NCBI RefSeq assembly: GCF_020497125.1
Contig: NC_059089.1
Coordinates: 27,425,282-27,489,281, forward strand
Origin: Mauremys mutica
Lineage: Eukaryota; Chordata; Testudines; Geoemydidae
Length of the DNA stretch: 64,000 bases
Reading direction: 5' to 3'
A program made the position numbers and the translations under genes. The notes under the pieces were generated by a model that saw only the letters and a program-made list of their open reading frames with translations, had not been told where the DNA came from and ran no database searches. Of the stretch, positions 25,501 through 35,235 are shown in pieces. The number at the start of each line of letters is the position of its first letter. Position 1 is the stretch's first letter.

Positions 25501-26089
25501 CTGGAAAACACACAACATTTCATTTCATTCTGGTAGAATGGCCTGAGAACACACAAATCTTCACATGACTGAACAGTGATTCACTTAAACCCAGCCCCAG
25601 AGTGATGCCAACAAAAAGAACAAGGTAGGAATGGCACAGAACATTCAAACCCCATAGACAAGAGAGTACTCTTCTAATTTTGGGCTTGCGGACCCTCCGG
25701 TCTTGTCACCTTACAGGAACGGCTGTGCAATGTTACTGCTTGTAGCCTTCCACCATCCCTGGACGGGATGACTACATGAGATACAATAAAAGTGCACAGG
25801 CTCACAGCACTTGATCCCTGTTGTTCTGCCACTTGTTAGCCAAATTGCCAGATGAATGCAGTAAGTCATGAAGACTCACAGTGCTGGTCTAATACATTAA
25901 TAGGCTTCAATAAAAGGTTTTATCAGCTTTAATACAAAACATTCTCTCTTTATGATGTTTGCATACTCAGCTAATCTCATACTTTCCATGTATTTTGGCA
26001 CATATTACTTGATGAAAGCATTTTTAAATGATATTTAACAAGCCCACTATTCACTAAATTTATTATCTCCAGTGCTTTCTGATAATCAC

Positions 26090-26380
26090 ATAGATAATTT
26101 TAATGGAAGGTTAATGCAAGAATCAAAAGATAAAAATGCCCTTTGGTCTGCCATTAGCTGGTTAATACGCTGTGGCTTAAAACTTGCACAATTTTATGCA
26201 CTGTGGAGTGTTTCACTTTCATTGCATATTACAGCTTAAGGCATAAAAATATAGCGAGTTTTCATGGTCAATAAAGCCTCAGTCTTTGTCACTTGATCAT
26301 GTAAAGAACCTAATTTGAGAAGTCTGATTTCTTGGCATCTGCTAATGCTTGCAGAATGAGAAAGAAATAAAGGCTTAACT
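26090..26380. promoter_or_regulatory. candidate conserved non-coding element in MAPKAP1 intron
   Basis: Unique AT-rich DNA with several paired TTAAT, TGGTTAATAC and TTGCATATTAC sites, free of repeats. Texture evidence only. Confidence 0.25.
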
Positions 26381-27514
26381 TGAAAATGTATTTATGAAAC
26401 AGAAAAATGCTCTATATAAACAAGTTACAACATAGGTACAGAAAGGTAATATATGATTGTGTTTAATAAGATCTGTGTCCTGAATATTCATTTTACCCAT
26501 ATCACATCTGTCCTTTTAGCCTTCCAAAAATATATTGAATACTCCTGGATATATCAAGACTTCTGGAGTGGAATCGTTTAATTTAAGACAAGTAGTGATA
26601 AAAATTCCAATGTAAGAGTTCACAATTTTAGTGCAAAAAATAGTTAAACCCATATTTTAGGGTATTAACTAAAATGCTTTATCACATGTCAGTTATTTAG
26701 CACTTCCATAACCTTTACGCAGAAAATACTATTAAAAATAGGGAATAGCATATAAAAATTATCACTTAAAATTGTAAATTGCTACAAAAATAATAGACTG
26801 CAGAAAATTAAGTTTAATCTTCCAACAGTATTATGATGGTTTGTTTCGGAAAGTAAATCAACCTGCTCATATAACAAGTCATTATAAAAGCAAATGGGTT
26901 ACGAAAAAATATACTTAAAACATAAAATATTTTGGGTAGAAAAATGTGTTTTCCCAAGTGCATGTCTCAATACAAAGAAAACATTTGTTAAATGACCAAG
27001 GAGAGAAGTTTGTCCTGCCAGAATTACAATTCTCTGCTTGATCCTGTGTTGAAGTCATAAACTTGGAATCAATCTGTGTCCATGAAAATTATTTGGATGT
27101 CAAATCCTGGTTTATAATTCTACTAGAGTCCTCATGAAATCTTTGAATAATATTAACACTGGCTATTAAGAAAAGCCTGAAGTGCAGTGGAAGTTTTGTT
27201 TAAATATTCCCCATCTCTACTTAGAGGAAGTTCCTTTTGTTAAGTCCACTGAGAAGCTGCAGGAAGCTATTTGAAAGCAACTATTAAATAAGTTCCCTGT
27301 TTCCAGTAATGCTAGGGTTCCCCCCTTTCCTCATCTGGTGTGCGTATACACCAGGCGGTTCAAAGAGCGCTATCGCCAAGCACTCCTTCAGCTTTGTATT
27401 AAATTAAGCCACCACTGCTGTGAAGCTGATTCCTATTGCTCAGTTATTTAATTGCAGGTATAATTTGAAGTTTTTCTCTGTTAGATAAACTGCTCGCTGT
27501 GTGGGCTCAGGTAC

Positions 27515-27605
27515 TCACCTGTAAAATGGAGATAATAATAAACTATTTAGCAACCTCACTATGGGGCAGGGAAGCTAAACTCCATGTTCATACAGTGCTT
27601 GTAGA
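27515..27605 (-). repeat. MIR SINE fragment
   Basis: Reads 'CACCTGTAAAATGGAGATAA' then 'ACAGTGCTT', the reverse-oriented MIR signature (TCATCTGTAAAATGGGGATAAT...CAGTGCTT). Confidence 0.7.
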
Positions 27606-27610
27606 TTCTT

Positions 27611-27737
27611 GTATCAGAGGGGTAGCCGTGTTAGTCTGTGTCCACAAAAACAAGGAGGAGTCTGGTGGCACCTTAAAGACTAACAGATTTATTTGGGCAT
27701 AAGCTTTCGTGGGTAAATAACCCACTTCTTTAGTCCT
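27611..27737 (+). repeat. abundant interspersed repeat ('GGTGGCACCTTAAAGACTAA')
   Basis: Carries the diagnostic phrases 'AGGGGTAGCCGTGTTAGTCT', 'GGTGGCACCTTAAAGACTAA' and 'GGCATAAGCTTTCGTGGG' of a very common reptile dispersed repeat. I think it derives from a retroelement 3' end, possibly Penelope-like; the class is uncertain. Confidence 0.7.
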
Positions 27738-28892
27738 AATCAACTCTGCTTATGTGCTTGAAGTGACAAATCTTGAAACCTTCCATGCATGGACTAGGCT
27801 CCCAGTCACCCATCCACGCAGAGGGCACTTTTCAAACGGTGGCCCTAACAACAATCACAGGGACTGAGCTGCCGTCCTGCTGTTTCTGGTTTGTGCTGTT
27901 CTGGGTGCAGAGCCACCAGAAATCTGGTGGAGGCAGTGCCCTGCAAATTCTCACCGCAAAGGGGGATCCTCCCATGACCTAAAGCCGTATTCTACCCCCA
28001 GCATTCAGAGAAGAAAAGGAGTCTGACCAGGGTATCTCCATGCCCGGGACCCTCAGCACCCATAACTGTCTCTTGGCCAGCCAGGCAGACTTTAAAGCTG
28101 AGACAACTTGCCCCTTACTAGCCCCAGTGTGGGGGAACATAAGGTCACTTAAAACCCCCTTTGGATCCTCCCACCAGACTTGCACTGAGCAGACCGTGGC
28201 CAGCCAGGAATATTTGCCCCAGAAGAAGGGAATAGTGCAAGGGCCTGGTAGTATTGTTTTGGGAACAAGGCCACATCCTGCATGGCTTGGATTTAAAACT
28301 GGCTTACGTGGGAAACTAAGTTCTAGGGGGGAATTACTGAAGACTGGTTATATTGCTACCAGCACAAACATATCTTCTAATGATTCTGAGGAGGATATGG
28401 GAAGCAAATAGTTAAAGTTTAGCAGTCACACTGTATGTCCTGGTTAGTAAAATCCATCGATGCCAGAGAAACTCCAGAAGGATTTAAAACACTGGGCACA
28501 TGGATCTGGGAATGGTTGGTTTCTTAAGGGTTAATTTGTATCTTAAATATTTAAATATACATCACAAATCTAAAGGTAAACTACCTAACAAAGTAAAAAT
28601 TTGGTAGGTTCCAATTCCACAGAGAATTGACATCTTCCAGACTATTAGCTACATCAGAGCTTATAGCAAAAAATACTGTACATACACTTAGCCTGCTGTC
28701 GGGTTGTCTGAAAAATGGATCCAATATACAAAGTCCAGAAAATTCAGTGGTAACCAAATAAAAGCCTCTCAGCATGGCTTATGCTTTGCATTATCCACAT
28801 GCACTGAGAACCTCCTGAATATTTTCAGTTTTCATGTCTAATGAACAATAAAACACCTAGAATTCTAGATTATATTAAATTTTAGTACCCAC

Positions 28893-28990
28893 CTTCAGGA
28901 CAATTTCATTGATGGTAGCAGCATCTGATTCAAAGTAGAGGTGTTTGTAGTCATGATTACTTAGATATGTAAGTTTAAATATTGCATGAC
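28893..28990 (-). CDS. MAPKAP1: MAPKAP1 (SIN1) exon, PH domain
   Basis: Encodes the later strands and C-terminal helix region of the SIN1 pleckstrin-homology domain, which binds phosphoinositides and restrains mTOR kinase. The acceptor TTTCCAG lies at 28991. The first two bases complete a Ser codon split with the upstream exon, then 32 codons follow: [20 protein letters not shown], then an [12 protein letters not shown] segment. The donor is AAG|GTGGGT at 28893/28892. It is near-identical to mammalian SIN1, with Ile for Val in 'AATxNEIV'. Confidence 0.97.
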
Positions 28991-31199
28991 CTGGAAAGAT
29001 TAAAAAAATATAGTGTTCACAATACTTCTCTAAAGTTTTAGCAAAGCTTGTGTGCTCGACAGAAGAAAATCACAGATGGTGATCTTAGCATACCATCCGC
29101 ACAGCAGAAGGAAGCAATGAAATGCTGACAGGCTTCTCATGTCATTTCAATTTAAGGCAAGTGCTGGCTTACAGGAGCAGCTGAACTCTTTTCAATAAAG
29201 TTCATTTCCCCACTGTAGGAAATGCAAAAATCTATCAAACGGCTAGTTAGGTCTCATTCAGCCCTAGACTATATTTCAGTTAAATTACCACATTAGAACT
29301 CCTTTATGAAACTACCCACTGTATAATCATCACATGTAGAAGATAAGTGTTATATTTAAGATAAAAGGCCAATTAACCCCAGAATTATCACTGTAAAAAT
29401 GAAAAAAAACCAGCTGCTTAAGGCTAAATAAAACAGTACTGTAATTTTAAAGAAAAAAATTCGGTAGCAATGATATTGCAAAACAGATCTTCCCAGTTAG
29501 AAACACGGCTCTTTATTCTAGGGTAGTTGAAACCAAAATTTAGTCATGCTGCATATTAATGTACCAGCCGACTGACAGGCCTTACCCTGCTGAGCCAAAG
29601 AAAATAGTTTTACTGATTCAACTGGCAACATTTTGGTGGCAGGTGGACAAATCTCTGTGGCTGGCCTAGTGGAATGGCACGGAAGCTGGTGACCTTTAAA
29701 TTAATGTGAACAGGGCAGATGTCCTAATGGCAGAACTCACAGGAGTGAGTTACCATACGAACATGAATGGTTTCAAAATTAAAACTCAATGCATCCTGTA
29801 CGTAAGCTTTTTCATCAGTTTTCATTTAATTTATTCATTTCAAAGGTCAGTTACTAATCCATAACGTACCAGCCACATTACTGTAAATTCACCTCTTTCC
29901 CGGAGGAAGCCTTATTTGCAATCTTATTTACGTTATCTAATTCTTCAGATCTTCAAAAATCAACTGATATATGCTAGGAAACCATGGCCAACAAATTTGA
30001 GACCTCAGTATTTTATCATGGCATGTTAATTAAGCACCATTATGATGCACTAATCATGAATATAAATTCTCTATTGAAAAATTGGCTAATAATTAAAAAA
30101 AACTTTAAATCATTTGACAAATGAAGCTTTGGTGGTATTAAAAATGCTGGAAGTCTCAGCTACAGGCTAATCAGTATGTTAATTCATTCATGGCTGGCTA
30201 CTGCTAAGGACTGAATTCAGCATCTTTTAACATTCTAAGAGTGCAACTACACACACACACTATTCATAGAGACATAATATAACTTTGTAAATTATCAACT
30301 TTCATGGCTTTTTATGGTATAAGGTGATGTTACACACTGGAATTTTAAAATATGGCAGAAACTACAGGCCAAGAATCCAAAGAATTCACTGCTGGTAATG
30401 GGCTAGGCTTCTTCACAGCACATACCGAAACGGGTCCTACCTGGAACTGTCAATTCACTAGCCCACCTGGAACGTCTCATTCTAGGTTTGCTTCTCTCCT
30501 GTCCCAATGGTACGTTCTCCCAGGTAGTGGGCTGTGACCATGTAGACAGACTATTCTGGGGTGTTCAAAGCACCTTTGAACAATTCTCAAACACAAAACA
30601 GAAATGACTGCTCAACCCCATTTTGTGGTGGGAGAGGAAGCACAGTCAGTGGGTAGGTGATGGACTGGCAAGCAGGGGACATGGGCTTTATTGTCACTGA
30701 CCTGCTGTGTGACCAGGAGCTTTTCAGGGCAGGGACCGTCTTGTACTCTAGCAGGGCTTGGTTGTGACCTCCAGGTACCAAATATTACTAAAAACAATAA
30801 GTAGTTGCAATGTATCAAAACCTGTATTAATTCTTCCCCTGCTCACTTGGCCCGTCACACAGTCTGAGGGCACAGACTGCTTAGAAGCTAAATCCTCCAC
30901 GGTCCCATGGTCACGGACGGGTCTGAACACAGGGCAAGTGGGGCGTTCTGCTGTGCAGAGAGCAGGGGACTGCAGCAGGAGGCCCTCCTGGGGGAAATTC
31001 AGGAGGTTGAGGATGGAGCAATGGTGTTGCCAGTGGATCAAGTGTATGGAACTCCTTGCAGAGCAGCCTGCATTGGGAACAATGGGCCGGGAGTGGCGGT
31101 GAGCTTTACCCTGTATCCAGCTCAAATTACCTAAACTCCTTCCACCCATTTAAGGGCTTTTCCTCTCAAAACACATGTGAATATGCACAATGGGGCTCA
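28991..31199 (-). other. MAPKAP1: MAPKAP1 intron, part between exon and Harbinger
   Basis: AT-rich intron DNA. Carries a MIR-like piece with an ancient repeat tail at 30640-30800. No other feature is supported. Confidence 0.5.
30640..30800 (-). repeat. MIR-like SINE fragment with ancient repeat tail
   Basis: Contains 'CACTGACCTGCTGTGTGACC', the MIR core, followed by 'GGGCAGGGACCGTC' and 'ACCTCCAGGTACCAAATATT', a tail commonly found beside it in amniotes. Orientation is inferred from the core. Confidence 0.55.
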
Positions 31200-31345
31200 G
31201 GGCTTGGCTACACTTACAAGTTGCAGCGCTGGGAGTTACAGCGCTGGTCATGCAGCTGTGGAAGGGCCAGCGCTGGAGTGTGGCCACACTGACAGCTACC
31301 AGCGCTGCAGTGTGGCCACACTTGCAGCACTTTCCAGCGCTGTAT
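31200..31345 (+). repeat. Harbinger left terminal and subterminal repeats
   Basis: The terminal repeat (31200-31232) is followed by AGCGCT palindromes at 31225, 31240, 31269, 31301 and 31336, usually as CAGCGCTG or CAGCGCTGG. These are candidate binding sites for the element's Myb-like protein or transposase. Confidence 0.85.
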
Positions 31346-31580
31346 TGAGAGGTGCATTGTGGGCAGCTATCCCACAGAGCACCTCGTCCCGTTTTGGCGC
31401 CGTTTTGGCGCTGAGTATTGTGGGAAGGGGAAGGAAGTGTGCGGGTCATTCCGCTTCCTGTTTGCCAGCGCCCCGTGGTGCATCGCTTCACATCCCAGCA
31501 TTCACTCTTTCCAGCAGCGTTTGGCGCCATTGTGAGTGTCTTTCTGTTACTCTCTGTGTGAATCGCGATTTCTGTGGCAA

Positions 31581-32828
31581 ATGGAGCCCGATCTGCTGAG
31601 GACTCTGCTGATGAGTGTCACCAGCACAACACGTTTGGCAGTCCAGCTATTCCTTCAGCTCCAAAGTGACAGTGAGGATTCCGACGATGATATCAATATG
31701 GATTTGCCTGCCGCGTGTGACACTAAAGTGCTTGCGGCATTTACGGAAATGCTCAGCACCGTTGAACGCCGCTTTTGGGCTCGGGAAACAAGCACTGAGT
31801 GGTGGGATCACATCGTCATGGAAGTCTGGGATGACGAGCAGTGGCTGCAGAACTTTCGTATGAGAAAAGCCACTTTCATGGGACTGTGTGCTGAGCTCGC
31901 CCCCACTCTGCGGCGCAAGGACACAAGATTGAGAGCTGCCCTGACGGTGGAAAAGCGAGTGGCTATTGCAATCTGGAAGCTGGCAACTCCAGACAGCTAC
32001 CGGTCGGTCGGGAACCAGTTTGGTGTGGGAAAGTCGACCGTGGGAATCGTTTTGATGCAAGTTTGCAAGGCAATTAATCGCATCCTGCTAAGAAAGACCG
32101 TGACTCTGGGGAGCGTGCAGGACATTGTGGATGGCTTTGCACACATGGGTTTCCCTAACTGTGGAGGGGCGATAGATGGGACGCATATTCCTATTCTGGC
32201 CCCCCCCCACCTGGCATCAGAGTACGTTAATCGGAAGGGGTATTTCTCTATGGTTCTCCAGGCGCTTGTGGATCACCGCGGGCGTTTCATTGACATTTAC
32301 ACAGGCTGGCCTGGAAAGGTGCATGATGCACGCATCTTTCGGAACAGTGGCCTGTTCAGGAAGATGCAGGCAGGGACTTTTTTCCCAGACAGGAAGATCA
32401 CAGTAGGGGATGTCGAAATGCCCACTGTGATCCTTGGAGACCCCGCGTACCCGTTACTGCCTTGGCTCATGAAACCCTATACAGGGAAGCTTGACAGGAG
32501 CAAGGACCGGTTCAACTACAGGCTGAGCCGGTGCAGAATGACTGTGGAGTGTGCTTTTGGGCGTTTAAAAGCCCGCTGGCGTTGCTTGTATGGGAAGCTA
32601 GACTTGGGGGAAAGCAGCATCCCCGCGGTTATATGCGCTTGCTGTACCCTCCATAATATTTGTGAAGGGAAGGGTGAAACATTCAGTGAGGCATGGACCA
32701 CCGAGGTTCAAGTCCTGGAGGCTGAATATGCACAGCCAGAGAGCAGGGCTAATAGAGAGGCCCAGCACAGGGCTACAAGGATTAGGGATGCCTTGAGGGA
32801 AGAATTTGAGGCTGAAAGCCAACAATAA
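31581..32828 (+). CDS. Harbinger transposase (HARBI1-like DDE nuclease), intact
   Basis: A 415-residue protein that would cut and rejoin the element's ends. The start chosen is ATG 31581; the frame is open upstream to a GTG at 31536 but has no earlier ATG. An acidic N-terminal stretch (about 25-40) is followed by a WDHIVMEVWDDEQWLQNFRM segment and a helix-turn-helix-like YRSVGNQFGVGKSTV (about 138-152). The DDE domain has all three catalytic acids: D199 in GAIDGTHI, D287 in LGDPAYPL and E323 in VECAFGRLKARW. The 36-residue spacing of the last two fits the family. No stop or frameshift is present. AATAAA follows at 32953-32958. Domesticated HARBI1 is excluded by the terminal repeats and target duplication around it. 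Confidence 0.95.
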   Translation: MEPDLLRTLLMSVTSTTRLAVQLFLQLQSDSEDSDDDINMDLPAACDTKVLAAFTEMLSTVERRFWARETSTEWWDHIVMEVWDDEQWLQNFRMRKATFMGLCAELAPTLRRKDTRLRAALTVEKRVAIAIWKLATPDSYRSVGNQFGVGKSTVGIVLMQVCKAINRILLRKTVTLGSVQDIVDGFAHMGFPNCGGAIDGTHIPILAPPHLASEYVNRKGYFSMVLQALVDHRGRFIDIYTGWPGKVHDARIFRNSGLFRKMQAGTFFPDRKITVGDVEMPTVILGDPAYPLLPWLMKPYTGKLDRSKDRFNYRLSRCRMTVECAFGRLKARWRCLYGKLDLGESSIPAVICACCTLHNICEGKGETFSEAWTTEVQVLEAEYAQPESRANREAQHRATRIRDALREEFEAESQQ

Positions 32829-32952
32829 TGTTTGCTGCCTTGCATGGGAGTGAATTGCACTGCTTACACTGTTATTCTATTATCCATAATAATAATATGA
32901 TTTGTAGTGCCTCTTTCTTTACTGGGCTAAGGTATCTTTCACTATCTGCTAT

Positions 32953-32989
32953 AATAAAGACTGTTTTCAAAGCCAAGAATTGTTTTATT
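32953..32989. other. two convergent poly(A) signals
   Basis: A plus-strand AATAAA at 32953-32958 ends the transposase gene. A minus-strand AATAAA (plus TTTATT, 32984-32989) ends the Myb-like gene. They are 25 bp apart, so the two transcripts should end tail-to-tail with a small overlap. Confidence 0.75.
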
Positions 32990-33079
32990 GAAAAGAAAAA
33001 AACTTCCTTGACAGACAGACAGACACACAACATTTCATGAACACAAGAGGGCAGGGGTGTGGGTTGGTGAACTGTACAG

Positions 33080-33603
33080 TCACAAGTTTGCATATGCCCT
33101 GTCTGGATTGCTGTTTAATGAATCCTGCACTTCAGGGTTCATATACTGCATGGTGATGGGGGTTGAATGCAGAGGGTAAGGGTGGTGGTAGGTATCAGGG
33201 CTGGTTGGGGAACATACAGGTGTTGGAGGCAGCTGGTGGTGGTAAGAACCTGGATGCTGGGGAAAGGTGGTTTGAGCTGACATTGGGGCACAAGGCACAA
33301 AGGACGGGGCGGGTGGGGGAGTAGCACGGTAGTGCTCTGCTTGCATGGCAACGAGTGACTCTATAGACTCCGCTTGGCGCTCCAGGATGCTTAGCAGCCG
33401 CTCCGTGGTTTTCCTCTTGGCCACTGCATTTCTCTTGCGTGTCCTGCTTTCTTTCTCTCGCCAATCCTTCAAGTCCTTACTCTCTCGAGCAGACTGATTA
33501 AGAACAGTTTTCAGCATGTCTTCTTTGCTCTTTCGGGGATTTTTTCTCAAATTTTGAAGCCTCTGTGATGTTGAACATCTGGGCAGTCCAGTAGTCAAGG
33601 TCA
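33080..33603 (-). CDS. Harbinger Myb-like gene, exon 2
   Basis: Second exon of the element's DNA-binding partner gene. The acceptor is TTTCTGTTTCTACAG, ending at 33604. The exon joins the upstream donor through a split GTG codon, then reads TLTTGLPRC..., a strongly basic region (KNPRKSKED, KDWREKESRTRKRNAVAKRK) that may serve in nuclear import or transposase contact. Next come a helical LLSILERQAESIESLVAMQ segment, a Pro/His/Tyr-rich tail and a stop at 33080-33082. The exon is intact, giving 174 residues plus the split codon. Its function is inferred from the two-gene Harbinger model. Confidence 0.8.
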
Positions 33604-33742
33604 CTGTAGAAACAGAAATGACAACATTTAACACGGGCAGCATTGTATCCACTATCTCCAGACATGAATTGTTACACTGAGGGAGTGAGTTCTTATTTAA
33701 GCATTCTTTTACCCACACGCATAACACTACAGAAGCCACGAC

Positions 33743-34213
33743 ATGGTGAGTGAGCAGTGCTTATATGGGGAGAAGTGGGGCTTGGGTGTAAGAGGGGAGC
33801 TGGTTGCTTCGGGTAATCTGGAGTGCTAGAGGGGTTGAGTGAAATGCAGATGCAGGGGTGATCTTATCTCCCTATCTCTTCACTAAAGAGTCTCCCAACA
33901 TTTTTCACAGGACTTAATCCTGGAAGATGTTTCCCTACTGCGAGTCACTAGGGAACAGCGGGGGGCTCTTTTAGAGCAATGTGGATTCCGCCCGGGACCC
34001 TATGCGGCTTGCCTGTGTTCAGAAATGGTCCCCCCACCACTGGCAGAAGAGTGGCGCGGACGCGTCACCGTCACTGGGACAAGGGACACAGTGGCTCTGC
34101 CTATAAACCTGCGCAGGCATATTGCCCACGCTCTGGATGAAGCTTTTGCTGAGATAACTGAGGCAGATTACCGCGACGTGATAGACCACATCAACGGGCT
34201 ATTCCACATCTAG
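33743..34213 (+). CDS. candidate third Harbinger gene, 101 residues, two exons (33743-33745, 33911-34213)
   Basis: I do not recognise this protein. The proposed first coding exon is just the ATG at 33743-33745, in good start context (GACATGG) with an in-frame stop upstream at 33722. It is followed at once by the strong donor GTGAGTGAG. After a 165-bp intron, the acceptor TTTTTCACAG ends at 33910, and exon 2 opens in the same phase with GACTTAATC. It runs 100 codons (DLILEDVSLLRVTREQ..., ...DYRDVIDHINGLFHI) to a stop at 34211-34213. AATAAA follows at 34272-34277. The whole unit lies inside the intron of the opposite-strand Myb-like gene. The product is small, with a Pro/Gly-containing middle and a predicted helical C terminus; no known motif. 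The splice model is inferred; the open exon is seen directly. Confidence 0.6.
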
Positions 34214-34271
34214 AGGCTGGCATGCATGCATCCATAACCCCCCCTCCTCTCCAGAAACATTTCACCCAGAA

Positions 34272-34277
34272 AATAAA
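34272..34277 (+). other. AATAAA poly(A) signal for the nested third ORF
   Basis: Plus-strand AATAAA 59 bp after the stop of the 101-residue ORF. Cleavage 10-30 bp later would fall over the splice donor of the minus-strand Myb gene (34288/34287). Confidence 0.5.
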
Positions 34278-34287
34278 AGCCGCTTAC

Positions 34288-34842
34288 CGGTAACACGCTC
34301 CTCTGCTTGTCCTTCTGCAACTGCTGGCTGCTGCGATTGGGTGCTTTCCTCCTGGCTTGAGAAGAGCTCCTGGCTGCATGCCTCCAGGGAATCTGCGGTT
34401 TCTTCCCCCATGCCAGGAGCTTCACTCGCGGTTTCCTCCCCCCCCACGCCTCCGCCTCCGCCGCCTCCTCCGCCTCCTCCTCCTGTCCCCCAGCCTGCTC
34501 AGAAGTGTCCATCGTTATCCTGGGATTGGCAGTGGGGTCACCCCCAAGTATCTCATCCATCTCCCTGTAAAAACGGCAGGTCGTGGGAGCAGCTCCGGAT
34601 CGTCGATTCCCCTCTCGGGCTTTGTAATAGGCACTCCGCAGCTCTTTAATTTTCACCCTGCATTGTACTGCGTCCCGATCATGGCCCCGATCCAGCATGG
34701 CCCTTGATATCTGCTCAAAGATATCGTAATTCCTACGGCCGGAGCGCAGCTGTGCCTGAACAGATGCCTCACCCCAAACACTGATGAGGTCCTGCAATTC
34801 ACCAGTGCTCCATGCTGGGGCTCGTTTGCCGCGTGGAGGCAT
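34288..34842 (-). CDS. Harbinger Myb/SANT-like DNA-binding gene, exon 1, one frameshift
   Basis: Encodes the element's trihelix/Myb-SANT-like protein, which in other Harbingers escorts the transposase to the nucleus and to the DNA ends. ATG 34842 has A at -3. Residues about 10-95 form the domain: W11, then DLISVWGE, YDIFEQISRAMLDRG, CRVKIKELRSAYYKAR and CRFYREMDEILG. An acidic Glu/Ala-rich stretch follows. At a run of eight G (plus-strand C8, 34438-34445) the open frame shifts: the continuation that reaches the donor (GAEERVTG type, ACCG|GTAAGC at 34288/34287) is in the next frame. With nine G the two exons would form one 359-residue reading frame. As read, the first frame instead ends at 34210 after 210 residues. 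A real mutation or a homopolymer sequencing error are equally possible. Confidence 0.8.
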
Positions 34843-35029
34843 GGTCACCTGTAACTGATTAAAACTGATTGCACTCCACACCTGGCTGCAGCAAACAGGA
34901 AGGAGATTTTTAAATTTCCCGGGGCATTTACAGGGCGGGTCACCTGAGCCAAGAGCAGTAGAGTGCAAACTGATGTGCAGAGTGGCTGAACAGGAATTCT
35001 GGGATACCTCCTTATTCCCTGGAGGACAG

Positions 35030-35235
35030 GTAAAGCGCTGGTGAGTGTCCACACCTGCTGGGCAGCGCTGGATCACCAGCGCTGCACTCCTTATACCCCT
35101 GCCGGGATGGGTTTTCAGCCAGCGCTGCAACCAGGGAGTTGCAGCGCTGGTTGTGCCCTGCAAGTGTGGACGGGGTGTTGTTGCAGCGCTGGAAAGCCTC
35201 CACCAGCGCTGCAACTTGTAAGTGTAGCCAAGCCC
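35030..35235 (-). repeat. Harbinger right subterminal and terminal repeats
   Basis: Seven AGCGCT palindromes at 35034, 35064, 35078, 35121, 35143, 35185 and 35205 lead into the perfect terminal repeat 35203-35235. Together with the five on the left they make an unusually dense set of identical sites confined to the element's tips. Confidence 0.85.

Larger units (their letters stand above)
25501..28892 (-). other. MAPKAP1: MAPKAP1 intron with MIR- and repeat-derived parts
   Basis: Contains a MIR fragment (27515-27605), an abundant interspersed repeat (27611-27737) and a candidate conserved non-coding element (26090-26380). No additional exon was seen. The GC-richer 27770-28420 stretch has open frames but no recognised product. 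Confidence 0.7.
31200..35235 (+). mobile_element. complete PIF/Harbinger DNA transposon, 4,036 bp
   Basis: The ends are perfect 33-bp inverted repeats starting GGGCTTGGCTACAC (31200-31232 and 35203-35235). They are flanked by the same 3-bp duplication, TCA, at 31197-31199 and 35236-35238. Inside are a transposase gene (plus), a convergent Myb/SANT-like gene (minus) and a candidate third gene (plus) nested in the Myb intron. Palindromic AGCGCT sites crowd both ends. The perfect termini and open transposase argue for recent activity. Harbinger elements normally target TWA trinucleotides; TCA departs from that. It sits in the 15-kb MAPKAP1 intron, with its transposase antisense to the host gene. 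Confidence 0.95.

Noticed and set aside
28040..28411. 123-residue plus-strand ORF in GC-richer intron DNA
   Set aside because: No domain or splice support; could be remnant repeat, but no family was recognised.
31536..31580. N-terminal extension of the transposase from a GTG
   Set aside because: Eukaryotic initiation at GTG is unlikely; the first ATG of the frame is at 31581.
32176..33040. Small ORFs overlapping and following the transposase
   Set aside because: Out-of-frame shadows of the transposase gene or its 3' UTR.
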